Positions 47,511 to 58,993 of a DNA stretch of 59,488 nucleotides are shown one piece after another. Location: NCBI GenBank assembly GCA_013054445.1, contig JAAMPI010000149.1, positions 1-59,488 of the forward strand. Reading direction: 5' to 3'. The notes below the pieces were generated by a model. The model worked only from the letters and a program-made list of their open reading frames with translations, searched no databases and was not told the origin of the DNA. The position numbers and the translations under genes were made by a program. The stretch's first letter is position 1. Each line of letters starts with the position of its first letter. Origin of the DNA: Cudoniella acicularis (lineage: Eukaryota; Ascomycota; Leotiomycetes; Helotiales; Helotiaceae).

Positions 47511-49979
47511 AACTCTGTATGAAAATAGTAGTAGAGGCGCAGGGCTTCCATTGTTGGGTTCGCTCCATCGTGTTGTCAAGTGCCTGCTGAAAAAGGGAGA
47601 CAAGAAGCTGTGGACCGCTATTTAATGTATCGTAGTCAAGCCTACTTGGCTTATCAGAGTAATTGTATTAGCATGCGGAGGGCAAGAGAGCAAGACAGGC
47701 GAAATTAAATTGCAAGTATCTGAATGAGAAGGTGCTATAATTTAGAAGTCCCGACCAAGAACATATATCCTTTCGCAGCGGAAAGCGGTGGAAATTGAAA
47801 AGGATACGTTCTTAATGACAGAGCGAATTGTACTACGACGAGGAAAGAAAGCAACTTTACTGAGCTGGTCGAGCTGTGGACCGAAAGACCAATGTTGAGA
47901 GTGAGGATAAGATTTCTATATATAGTTCGCAGTTTTCTAATCTCGCTGCTAACAAGGACCATGCTCTGACACTCACATAAAGGCTTCATGGTGAGCGCTC
48001 TTGGAAGTAGGAATAAGATAAAATGTAAGGATGTGAGTCCTTGGAAATACATTTTGCTCAATCCCTTATGTGAGATCTGGTCTCTTCTTGAAAACTATGC
48101 AATCTTTAATTGCTAAAATTGAGATACAGTATTGCTGTCAACCAGAAAAAGCGTTATCAAAAGTCTATTCGCTGTCATTTCCGACTCACCACTTCCTTGC
48201 AACACAAACACTAGCAAACATAAAAGAAGATGAGTCATAGTACTAGCCATGCGAAAAGATAGCCTACAAGCTACAACTTATATTCGCGCTATAGAGTTGC
48301 TCTCTGTGCCTCGAATCTGCCTCTGAGGACGTAGCCATATGTTTTTCTACTCGTTTGGTGAAATCTTATGGTAAGAACCGTAAACCAAAAGTAAAGGCCT
48401 CTCTTTTATACATCGAAAAAGATTGGCTATCGGCTCCATATGAGGGGCAAACTGTGAAGAAGGCAAAAAGAAGTAGGTGACAATCGGAGAGGCTCCACCA
48501 GGAGTTCTACTCTACTTTGAAAAAATGAATTCCGACTGTTAAGATTGAGGATACTCCCACAAATTTGAATTGAAGAAAAGAAAGCCCCTCGATATATTGA
48601 TCGATACTGACACGAATGCAGTTTCAATTTCAGATTAAATTTGAGAAATACCCATTGTACTCAATGAATTTGAATCTTTCAATGAATACTTGTATATGAA
48701 TCAATGGCTCCATATATCGTAGCCGCGCTAGTGAGCATAAAATGCGAGTTTCCTGCGAGGTGCTAGGATTTCCTCTTGAACAAGGGGTTGCCTGAACCCC
48801 ACCTTTCAAGTTTCAAATTTCAACCTTAACCTCTGCTTTGTTCCCCCTCACCCCTCTCCGCTCATGATTCCCGAGCGTCCTATGTACTGGTGATACTTTT
48901 TGAAAACGCCAACTCTTGAGGCCGCGAGGACAGGAAGTCCGAAGCCGTCATCAAGCTCCAAAGAGACACTTGGCAGCAAGAGCTAACCCAAAACAAATTT
49001 AGCGAAGCGCCATTTAAAGAAATGATTCGAGGAAAGTAATTGATCGTTGTTAAAGGGATGAAAAGAGAATCATGAGACATAGAGTGATGTCGCGAAACTA
49101 ATTCGCCTTGGATTGTCTCTCGATCCAAGTGAACCAGAAAATGTTTTGGGAAATGAAACTGGGGTAGTATATGTATAGCGATGGCAGAACCATTTTATAT
49201 AGCTCTTTGTACGTCCGAGGAGGCTAGAGGTGTAAAGTCGTGCACAGAAACTAGAGATGACAGCACAAACACAGAATTTTTGCCAGCAGTGTACTGTAAT
49301 ACTATTATGGAGAATTGAATTGCGAAAGTAAATACCAAAGTGGCCAATGCTGGCGCTTGCTTATTTCTCCGACTCCGCCGGGGATAGCGTATTGGACCAA
49401 CTTCATTAGAAAGAAAATAACGAAACCTCAAGTGAGTGCTCAAAACCCGAAGAAGTTCCTTTTGTACATGGAGGATTAAAAGCTAATCGAAGAAAAGAAC
49501 GTGAAGTAAAATTGGTAGCTCCAGTTGTAGACTGAATAAACCAGTGCAAGACGTGACATATCTCATGCTCCGTCTTGCTCTGATATGTCTCTGCTCAGAT
49601 ATGTCCATGGTGCCATAAGAATGATCAACGCACACTTGAGCATTACAGTTACTGTCCGGTGCGGTGGCTTGGTCAATCCTACATTAAATCGCATTGGAAC
49701 GCCCTAGTGAGATGTTGATCGAATTTGCTAATTGTTGAAATGTGGCTTGAGTTAGCCTAATCTGCGGATGAGATATTCATCTGTTCCAAGTTGAACAGCA
49801 CGAAAGATCATGGACAGGGCAGGGACAGAGAAGTTCGTTGAATTCAATTACCAGAACTTCATTGTTACTCCTTCAAAGACTTCATGTTACCCTGAATTGC
49901 ATGCATTTATTTACACCCCACCTGCCATATGTACTGTTATTCCACATAGATTCCCAAAACGCCGTTCCTCCTTATGCAT

Positions 49980-51387
49980 TTAGTACAATTCTCCTTTGCT
50001 CGGACTCCTATATGCTTTGCTAGGGCTTCTCGACCCTTTACTTGGACTTTTATGACTGGGCGTTTGACTAGGCATTATAGCCTGAAAGTTTTGCCCGGTC
50101 CATGTATCATGTGCGACGTTGTTGTGTTGAGGTGTTTGTGGTGGCACTCCCCACTGGAAGTTTTGTGGTGGGGGTGGAAAGTAAGGTTGTGCAGCTGGCA
50201 TGCTTGCTTTTGCTCGAAACATTCCAAAAGCCAAGTTATTGGCCACAATGCACGAGGTGGCGATAATCACGACGAATATCTAGTGATGATTAGCGCTAAT
50301 CTGGTATTGAATGGCGACAGACTCCAAATCTCTAAAATGAAAACAGACATACCATTGCTTTGTAGCTGATCGGCTCGACGAAATTATTAAAGATTTGCGC
50401 GAATGTTTGAGCGCTGACTTTCGCTTTGCCAATCGAATTCGGGTCTCTATTCATACATTGCCCCCAAGCGTGACAAACAGACTCTAGAGCCGGCAGTCGT
50501 CTGTCATGTCCACATGCATTTTCTACATAGTCGCGGCTGCATTTGGTCATCTCCGCTATCACCTCTGCGCGAAGATTTTCGGCTTCTTTGTCGATGTCTG
50601 ATTTGACCGCAGACCAGAAGGTGTAGATGCTAAAGATGAAAAGGCTCAGGAGGAAGAAGTTCATCCCTAATTGTGTATATTTTGAGAGAGTTTCGGGTAA
50701 AGTCGGCCTTGATTCGACGCCGCTGATGAATGACGAGAACCAATTTTGTTGATTACCCCCCTTCCCATTACTTGCCCTGCTCTTGGGTCGCGAATCCCCA
50801 GAATCAGATTCAGAACCTGAATCATTTCGCAAAGACTTGACCACTGCATAATCGCGCTCTATTCTTTTGCGTTTTCGGACCTTGTGAACGATCGCGGATC
50901 CATATTTCCCTCGTCTTTGCTCTGCCCGGCCGGGACTGCTCCCTAGGAAGCCAGCACCGTATTTCCCGAACAGGGGCTTCTTTTCCGAATTTCCACTAAA
51001 TGTAGTCATAGCTGAGCTCGTTGTCGGTCGTTCTGGAGTATCTATATCAGCGTTGTCTGCTGGGGAGGATTCGGCGCCTGATGCTTCGGAAAATAGATCG
51101 GGGTCGAACGGTTTTCTGGGTGTAGTAAAAGAGGGATTTCGAAATGGAGCTGCGGGGGTCGAGGAAGCTCCTATGAAGGAGCTTGAAGGTTTGGGCGATT
51201 CGAAACTTGCTGTGATTCAGGTCAGCTTCTAGGTATTGGATGCTTTCCTGCGACTGTACTTACGCTTCTGTCCCTGCAGTTTAAATTGAGGAAATGGGGA
51301 ATTAGGGTCAGTAGGTCCCTTTGTCTGCCATTCCCAGTCCATAGGACTTTCATGCGAGCGCTTCTGGGTTTGAAGGTTGCTGAACAT
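49980..51387 (-). CDS. brr6: Brr6/Brl1-type nuclear envelope protein
   Basis: Three exons: 51264..51387, 50353..51209 and 49980..50279; introns 54 and 73 bp; 426 aa. Brr6/Brl1 proteins span the nuclear envelope and act in nuclear pore complex biogenesis and lipid homeostasis. It starts MFSNLQTQKRSHESPMDWEW (the conserved MDWEW block) and has a disordered N-terminal half, a first membrane helix (MNFFLLSLFIFSIYTFW), a lumenal domain with the four conserved Cys (CSRD, ACGHD, SVCHAW, QCMN), a second helix (IFVVIIATSCIVANNLAFG), and a Pro-rich tail ending in three SPSK repeats. The exon 2 frame alone begins at a later Met, but splicing to 51387 recovers the MDWEW block. Divergent from IWS1. Confidence 0.92.
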
Positions 51388-51757
51388 ATTGAGGTTGTTG
51401 GGATTGGGGCCGGCTGCTGGAAGTGTCAGAGTGACTGGAGGTGTCGGCGCAAGAAGTTCGGATCAAAAGTAAACAAAACACCCCCGGTCGTTGCCCCGGA
51501 TCTAAGGCGTCCGCGCTAAGCCTTTTTCGCGAGGGGCCTGGAATTATCAAAGGACGACCTTCATCTTTTCAAACCATCTTCGCAAAATACCTCAACGCTC
51601 CTCTTCGTGGCGCATCTTGATTCCCCCTCTCACCTCCTAATCTGCAGCCTACTTGAATTTACTCTACCGCAAAATTCCTTGGCGGAAACCCAGCAGCGAC
51701 TCCCCTTTTCCCGCTCTGTCTAGAGGACTCTTGCCTAAAACCTCACTTTTGACAAAG
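51388..51757. promoter_or_regulatory. Bidirectional promoter, Brr6 / IWS1
   Basis: 370 bp between divergent starts, CT-rich toward IWS1. The plus-strand frame is open from 51653, but homology begins at 51758. Confidence 0.45.
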
Positions 51758-53221
51758 ATGTCAGACTCAGATCTTGGTTCTCGGCCTACGACGCCGCTTC
51801 CAGAAGCTGGAAATGATTCTGCAGATCCAAATAGGCCCATGTCCGAAGAGCGGGACACGCCTCCTACCCCAGCGAACCCCGACCTTGATATGGACAATGG
51901 TGACGATGACGATGACAACGACTCATTAGCATCGGAACTTTCCGAAGTCGACGAAGCTGAGTTCGACAATTTTGATCCGACATCCCTTGCCATCGACGAT
52001 AGACCTTTGGTGGACATAGATGAGGATGTTGCACGAACTTTGAAGGCGAATAAGCGCAAGCGGACAGAGAAAGATGGTGATGGCAAGAAATCTAAGGAGG
52101 CAAAACGTGACAAAAAGAAGAGGCGCCGAGATGATGACGAAGATCCAGATGGAGAGCGCATGGAGGGCAAGAGGGTCCGAAAACCAAAGCCTGATGGGGA
52201 GAGGAAGAGTCGTGATGGGCCAAGGGAAAAGAGAGCCGTAACCCCTGAGAATATGGAGAACCTGACGCCGGAGGAGAGGAGACGCCGAGCTTTGGATAAG
52301 GCTATGGATGCTGCTTTAAAAAACCCAAACAAGCGTAGACGCAAGAAGGATGAAGTGGTACGTTTTGGTGCTTTAACTAAGGATGGAAACAACTAACAAT
52401 ATTACAGGATCTCGAAGAGGCATTCGACGATGAAATTGCAGCACTCAAGATTCGAATGGAGCAAGCTTGCGAGGCCGATAATCAAGCTCGTGAGAATAAT
52501 CAACCCGCTATCCACAAGCTCAAAATGTTGCCTGAGGTGGTCAGCATTCTTAGTCGAAACACAGTCCAACACTCCATCGTTGACCCCGATACCAACTTCC
52601 TCCAATCTGTTAAATATTTTCTGGAGCCATTATCCGATGGAAGTCTTCCAGCATACAATATTCAACGCGATCTTTTCGCAGCACTAGCAAGACTGCCTAT
52701 TGAGAAGGAGGCCTTGCTGAGTAGCGGGATTGGCAAAATTGTACATTTCTACACGAAGACTAAAAAGGCAGAAATTGGGGTTAAGAGAACTGCTGAAAGA
52801 TTAATGGGAGAATGGTCCCGACCAATCTTGAAGAGAAGTGACGACTATAAGCAGCGCAAGGTCGTTTCGAAGGAGTTCGATTACCAGTATGTCAATCCTA
52901 TATTTAATCTTGAAATATTACTAATAACTCTCCAGGGCCGCCCAACTTGCTCTTCGTCCTTCCGGGACACAAGGGTCACAAATGCCTTCTTCTCAAGGAC
53001 CAAAGCTTTCACAAAACGAACTCCTCAAAGAGCGTTTACTTGCACAACCAAACAAAAGCAACAGAGCCAGAATGGAATCATCCACCACCAGTTACACTAT
53101 CGCCCCTAAAAGCACTTTCGATCCTAGCAAGGGCTTGGATCCTCTTCAGAGACCAATTGGTGCTGGTGGCATGGAAGCTTTCAGGAAGATGACTTCGAAG
53201 CAGGGCAAGAAAAGATCGTAG
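51758..53221 (+). CDS. IWS1: Transcription elongation factor IWS1/Spn1
   Basis: Three exons: 51758..52357, 52408..52886 and 52936..53221; introns 50 and 49 bp; 454 aa. Iws1 binds Spt6 and RNA polymerase II and couples elongation to chromatin and mRNA export. The N-terminal 200 residues are acidic then Lys/Arg-rich (KRKRTEKDGDGKKSKEAKRD) with nuclear signals. The TFIIS N-terminal-like (LW) domain covers about 225-345, with HKLKMLPEVVSILSRNTVQH, FLEPLSDGSLPAYNIQRDLF, LPIEKEALLSSGIGKIVHFY and AERLMGEWSRPIL. The C-terminal tail is basic (GGMEAFRKMTSKQGKKRS). The start is set at MSDSD, the first Met of the homologous region. A 242-codon minus-strand frame over exon 1 is a shadow. Confidence 0.94.
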
Positions 53222-54678
53222 GTTGAAAGTCACATGAGGAATTCGATTGTATTATAGGGGTGGAATTTTGTGGAGAGCAACACTCAATAGCGAGTCCTCA
53301 GATGGCGGTTGCAAATCATCCAAGGATATCATTTCAAGAATGCATTATGAAGCGGCGTTGATTACACAAAACATATCAAAGAAATTCGAGTGGTCAGGTA
53401 TTTCTTCACAGCTACTCGAGCTGTTTAAGTGACTCAACAATCATAAGAGCGCATGATAGATATCAATTTCAAGACTTGTGTCCAGTGCTATTGTGAGAAC
53501 ATCCGCCATCAATTATCATGCTTCATACGAGGCCATTGTTATAAGATGCCTTGGTGCCTTGGGTGAAGGACAAGTATCCATGATCAACATACTAGGTGTG
53601 GAAATAATAGGAACTCAAGTTGATGGCTATTATGTCTCTTTTGAGTCATGCTACAAGCATTTCTTTCTTTCTATTTATATTTCCATTGTTCGAGGCACTT
53701 TGAGATATCTGATCTTCTCAAATCGCCATGCACGCTTTGGTTGCCCTCCATAAATACAATTTGGCAGGTTTGATGCGAGTGGAAATGTAGCAGAGCGATA
53801 CTTGAGATCGCAATCCACAATATTTGTTCTTCTTTACATGTTCTGTTAAGAGGCCGGCGAAGAGCCTCGTTTTCAAAAGGTGCAACGGCTCTACTTAAAA
53901 ATAATCTGCGACAGATTCGAATGGAATTTTTTTGGTCAACTGCAAGCCAAGATGAGTTTTGTCCGACTATCTCATGAGCTAGTCGCAGAGGTGCTGCATT
54001 ACCAGCACCACCAGCATGCTCTTAACAAGTTGTGGGAAAAGGATCTTTGACAGCAAAAGCGGTTTGCGAGAAGCTTGGACGACCGAGGGGGCCAGGCGAG
54101 AGAAAGTGAAGCGCAATATGCTACGTTTGCTGCTATGACCTACTATGCTGACAATCTTTTTGTTGTTGTCATAATTGGAAAGGAAGTTCCACATGGCCAA
54201 GGCTTGTCTCGAGGTCGCGAGTGATAGTGAGTTTTTTCCCATTACTTTGAAGCATTGACCACTGGTCAAACCTGACACCTCACAATAGAGGCTTTGCCGT
54301 GATAGGTGGAAGGAGGCACAGCACTCCGAGAATGCGATGCTATTATAGCTCCAGGTCTGCGTTGACACTCTGTGACTACTCCGTACGAGATGGAGATTAA
54401 ATATCCGTGGATTTGTCCTCTGCAAAAAGGTGGGGATTAAACTGACTATTGTTGGACTTTGATAGAGTTTTCTTAGTAGGAAGCAAATTAGTGTTGTTAG
54501 TAGAAGAAGTGTATTCAGTATTGAACACCATTTAACTCGACCTGCTCTTCCGTCAGAGTCCATGCCCTTGAAAAGCCTAAGTATTTTAACGTGGTGCGGG
54601 TTGACAGGTTACCTCGCCGGTCGAGACGAACCTTAGTTATAATTCAATTTAAGCGATTTTTACCCAGCAAACAAAAAA
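53222..54678. other. Intergenic, possible F-box gene relic
   Basis: 1.46 kb. ATG at 53951 reads MSFVRLSHELVAEVLHYQHH and resembles the start of fungal F-box/ankyrin proteins, but it stops after about 32 codons. The 194-codon minus-strand frame 53979..54563 has no motif. Otherwise nothing. Confidence 0.4.
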
Positions 54679-54849
54679 GGCTGATAGCTCAGTGGCAGAG
54701 CGCGCACTCATAGTTGTAATTAAGGGGTTCCTTTGTAGTAGTTAGTACTGAAACTATATTCTATACGGTGATTATTGAGGGGTTCACCCTTTGCAGTGCT
54801 CTATCGAGACTTGAGTGCGAGGTCCAAGGTTCGAGTCTTTGTCGGTTCA
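54679..54849 (+). tRNA. tRNA-like gene with about 90-nt interruption, probably Met(CAT)
   Basis: An A-box sequence TAGCTCAGTGG (D-arm GCTC/GAGC) and a B-box GGTTCGAGTCT with a five-pair T-stem (CAAGG/CTTTG) are present, followed by a T6 run (54852..54857) as a Pol III terminator. The anticodon stem halves GCACTC (54704..54709) and GAGTGC pair across the interruption, and CTCATA places CAT in the anticodon loop. The roughly 90-nt sequence between is at the position of a tRNA intron but is long. The acceptor stem (AGGCTGA against TCGGTTC) has several wobble pairs and a mismatch, so the gene may be decayed. The anticodon register is not certain. Confidence 0.5.
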
Positions 54850-55799
54850 AATTTTTTAATATTTTTTGAGGGAGGAGGGGGGTGTGTGGGTTTCGGCTCG
54901 GTAACGCGCCCTCCTTATCGACCTCGCTTCGAAGGGGTATCTCTATCTGGCGCAATTTGAACTCTTGTTCCAGACATCGCACTTGCTATATAGTGGAATC
55001 AACGGTACTTGATGAATTTATGGCGGATGGAGGAGTGTAGATAGGTGAACGCGGAGAGGTAGGTTTGGCTGACTATATTTAGCAGTGCCAAACTCAGATC
55101 AAGGCTAATTTTTTTGTCTGGTATTACAAAAGCACAATGCGGAAACTAAGAAAAACAGCGCGCCATCTTCATGAAGTTCGAGTATAGAGAGGAGCGCCGT
55201 TCAAGCGGGCTGATGGCCACACTTTAAATAGACCGCAGTTACTACTCGAAAGGGCATCCAAATTGCATATCAGCTGTCGATTTCTTCATCCGTTGTGGAT
55301 TGTCGTTTCATGCGGCGTAGAAGGAAACGAACGTTTGATCATTATTGTTGTTGCATCGCTACATGTATGCTAAAAGCGCTGGCAAATCGCTTTCTAAAAC
55401 AGTTTGTTTTCGAATGCGTGAATTCGCCGGAATGATTTTAATTCGGGGTGGTTTTGTGCTGTCATTTTTCCATCTGCTGTCAGGTATGATATTTCTGCGG
55501 AAGTTGGAAACATAAGCGGGACAAGAGGAGAAGGTGAAAGTTAAAAAGATATTATTGACATATTTCTGTATTTCACGGATTCGTAAGACAAAGTAATTCT
55601 AATCACCGAATCCCGATTCCAGCAGGGTATGCAGCCTCGTCAGCAGATCCAAGCCTGCATCCTCTTGTGGATAGCCACTCATTCATTGTGCGCTTCAGTC
55701 GACCGGGTACATTTGAATCTGGATAAGGGAAAAACGACTGGGACATGATCCGCCTAGTCTCTCAAACCAGGATTTTTCTCGGATGCCGTTCATTGCGAG
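54850..55799. other. Intergenic upstream of the HET pseudogene
   Basis: 950 bp with no gene. It carries the Pol III T-run and then mixed sequence. A Met-led frame at 55745 overlaps the HET start in another frame. Confidence 0.4.
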
Positions 55800-56142
55800 A
55801 TGAAAAAGGAGTACATTCGACACCTCCAATCCCGGACTAAAGATTCGGACTTCGCACATCCATTTGGTCGCAAAGCAAATTACGACGCTTTGTCATACAC
55901 ATGTGGAGTGCCGACTCCGAAGACAAACATCTTCATCGACGGACTCGCGTTTCCAGTTGGGCCGAGCCTTGAAAGCGCTTTGCGGCATCTGAGGGATGTA
56001 GATGAAGAGAAGGTTCTGTGGATAGATGCTACCCGCATAGACCAAAATAATATTGAGGAGCGGAATATTCAGGTGCAGCGGATGGCGCAGATATATCGAC
56101 AAGCGCCATGTGTCTTGATTTGGCTAGGTGAAGCTAGCGAGG

Positions 56143-56162
56143 ATAGCGACTTATAGCGACTT
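56143..56162 (+). repeat. 10-bp tandem duplication that breaks the HET frame
   Basis: ATAGCGACTT is present twice in succession (56143..56152, 56153..56162). The HET frame continues correctly if only one copy is counted, so the duplication is the lesion. Confidence 0.85.
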
Positions 56163-56782
56163 AGTATTTGACGTGTTGGAAGCTATAGGAGAAGTGGAGA
56201 AGGAGATGGTCTTGAGCCCTCGAATGCAAAACTTTTCCTTTGGAGTTCGCAATGTCCTCCGCCCTCGTGACTATAGTCAACTGAGAGATCCGACAGAGGT
56301 GAGCGTAAGGGACAGAGTCGCTCTGTGCGTTTTATTAATCTCACAAAGTTGGTAGACTCGCATGTGGATTGTCCAAGAGCTTACATACCCAGCCACAGCA
56401 CGTGTGTTTTGTGGACACCGGTCCATCAACTGGGATACAATAGAAAACATGATAACCGTCAACCCGAGAACCGGAACATTAATACGACTGAACAGATGGT
56501 TTGCCGAAGCTTTCAAACCTCTTAGATCCCTTGTTGAGCTGCGGAGCACTGCTCAGAAAACCGAGATGCTTTCAACATTTGGTAATGTCTACAAGCACAG
56601 GGGAACGAGCCTCCGAACTTTAGTGTTTGATAATGCGGAATAGGAGGCTACTGATCCGAGGGATATGGTTTACGCTCTACTCGGCTTGGCATCCTGTCCT
56701 GAATCAATCGTGGTAGACTATTCGAAGTCCGTTCGCCAGGTATATATTGAGGCAATAAGGGTTATGATAGCTGATATAGCTA

Positions 56783-58154
56783 TAGTGACGCACAACTGCT
56801 GTTAACCGAAACCACTATAAAAGCGCGTTTTTACGCGTTTCCCTCCAACCATTCTACACGACTAACACTAAAATGCTATCTCAACGTAATCCTCTCGGTC
56901 CTAGCTCTAGTAATTGATAACCTTATATGCATCTCTCTCCGTACTATAGAAGAGGGATCGTATATACCACGCATTTTGGCTATACTCCTACCGAAATCGT
57001 AATAGGCACGAGATTCGACCGTGGCACGTGCGATATACCCTCAAATAAGACCTAGAACATGTTAAAGGTAAATCCCTACCTAAAAAGCCTAGAAACAAGT
57101 CATATACTAAAGTAGAGGAACGTTTACTCGTGCGCCACGTTCGAAATAACCTAAAGGATACCTTTATATTCCTTATCCTAGCCTATAGGCTCTCCTATAA
57201 GAAGCGTACTTTCACTTCTATCCTTAAGCGCTACTATATCACGAAATAGCACGCTACACGCCGGCTATTCCTTATAGAGATAAATACGGTAAAAAGACTT
57301 ACTTAGTACCTTATATAAAGGGGGTAGACTACGAAGGAGTAGGGTCTTTATATCTAGAGTAATGAGTGTTCTTATGAGTGGGGGCGGGGTAAAGCAACTA
57401 AGTAGTGCTTCTATACGCCAGCGTAGAAGTAGTAGGAGGAAATGATTTAAACATATACCTATAAAAAGGATATAAAAGTGATGGTCTAGGCTACTTTTTA
57501 GGATATAAGGAGAATATAACTCTATGTCATAGACTAGGACTTTAAGTTAAAGAAGCATAGGTACTCTACTAACTCCTATCTTAAAGTCTTGACTACCTAA
57601 CTATTATTTTAGCACTAATAACTTAGCCCTGGCTATATATTTATATAGGATAACGTATCTATCTATATTACCTAAAAGTCCGGGAACAGTTTAAGAAACA
57701 TAGCGTAGATACTATAGATTAACCTCTCTTCTCCCTCGACTTAAACCCGATCGAGAATACCTAGTAGGAGCTTAAAAACGCGTTTTTAAGATGTTACCTA
57801 AGGTTATAGCGTCTATAGGCAAATCGGAGCATAACAGGTAGCGTCTAGAGTCCTATTTATAAGTTTCCTAGGATATAATTAACAAGGACTTCTTTGATAC
57901 GCTTATTAAAAGCATTCTAGGAGGATTATGGCCTATATCAAAACAGGTAAGTGGCACACTAAATATTAGGCATAGAACGACAGGGGTGGCAACTTCTAAT
58001 TACACGAATTAAAGAAGAGTTAAATGCGATTAATTTGGTTTATTCGGCTTGTTCTAATAATAAGAATTGCGTGCGTTATTATCAAGTAAATTCGGGTGCT
58101 GATGCTTAGTTTTGGTGGGGGAAAAAATCGGTTAACAATAGTTGCGTAGTACTG
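56783..58154 (+). mobile_element. RIP-degraded Tc1/mariner transposon
   Basis: 1,372 bp flanked by TA on both sides (56781-56782, 58155-58156). The ends are imperfect inverted repeats sharing CAACT...TGTTAACCGA, with mostly C/T or G/A differences. On the plus strand near 57737 the frame reads LDLNPIEN then two stops where Tc1/mariner transposases have Trp-Trp, followed by ELK; this is the conserved block around the last catalytic acid. Dozens of TAG/TAA codons and AT-enrichment show it is dead. Its TGG-to-TAG pattern fits RIP. It is inserted inside the HET pseudogene. Confidence 0.85.
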
Positions 58155-58993
58155 TAATTCCGGGGGGGGGGGGTTCCTCAAAGCCTAGCTTGGGTATTAT
58201 ATGTGGTGCATATTAGGCAAACGCAACATCGCAAGTGGTTCTGCCTTCCTGGGTTCCAGATTGCTCTATCAAGCAACGGTCCCGTCCGCCGTTCCCCAAT
58301 AGTTCGGTTATGCACCGCGAGTGGGAGAACGCATCAACGTATAACACTATGGAAGACCACGGGACTTTAGAAAACACTAGAGATATCACCGATGGAGATA
58401 TTCTGAAGCTATCGGGTGTGACCTTGGACCAAATCAAGAAACTTAATCAACCATTATCAGAAGAGCAGAGCGAGCATTGGTGCCATGATTTTTGGGAGCC
58501 TCCCGAAATTGACAGCTCCACTTATTTACCGACTGGCGAGCCTGCATTTGATGCGTTCTGGCATACCTTAGTTGTGGACCAAGGCCTTATCCCCGGAAGC
58601 CTACTTTCACTCGAAGAAACTCAAGGGTTCAGAGAAGAATATATGATCTAGAGTGGCAAAAAGAAGCGAGTAGGAAAAACTTGGGAGGGCAAACATGAAC
58701 AGTATTCGGGCATATTTGACAACTTCCAAGACCATCTCCGCGGTCTGGCGTTTGGAAGCACGGTAAACGGATACTGGGGAATAACCTCCAGTGTTTTTAA
58801 AGAAGGAGATGTTGTGTGCTCCGCCCGTGGAATGATCCTTCCTGTAATTCTGCGTTAAGTCGACTCGGCGGAATCTGATGAGCCTAAGCTCACCTTGGTT
58901 GGGCCAAGTTATATTCATGGGATAATGGATGGAGAGGTTGCAGGTGCTATAGAAGCGGGAACCCACCAGGAACGACCGATTTTCCTTCTATAG

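Larger units (their letters stand above)
43502..49979. other. 6.5-kb AT-rich gene-poor tract
   Basis: No gene can be supported. Short frames occur; the least unlikely is 45450..45632 on the minus strand, which has a reasonable composition (EEAIPGHVLRGSPPEGFKGS) but no start, splice or domain support. The tract probably contains old, degraded repeats. An inverted repeat near 47274-47356 and a G-rich run at 47491..47510 are listed separately. Confidence 0.5.
55800..58993 (+). pseudogene. HET-domain (heterokaryon incompatibility) pseudogene
   Basis: HET-domain motifs are clear: YDALSYTCG (Cys replaces the usual Trp), LWIDATRIDQNN, ERNIQVQRMAQIYRQA, VLIWLGEA, TRMWIVQEL, EATDPRDMVYALLGLA, then LPSWVPD and a C-terminal part with GDVVC and YIHGIMDGEV. 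Breaks: a 10-bp tandem duplication (56143..56162) shifts the frame; TAG at 56353 replaces a probable Trp before TRMWIVQEL; TAG at 56641 lies just before EATDPRD; a 1.37-kb transposon sits at 56783..58154; later TAG (58649) and TAA (58856) interrupt the C-terminal part before a final TAG at 58991. TGG- or CAG-to-TAG changes fit RIP-type C-to-T mutation. HET proteins mediate non-self recognition and cell death; this copy cannot be functional. Confidence 0.88.

Noticed and set aside
51664..52392. 242-codon minus-strand frame over IWS1 exon 1
   Set aside because: Ser/Leu/Arg-rich mirror of the acidic/basic IWS1 codons; no motif of its own.
53979..54563. 194-codon minus-strand frame
   Set aside because: No recognisable domain, no splice context; one hydrophobic stretch alone is not enough.
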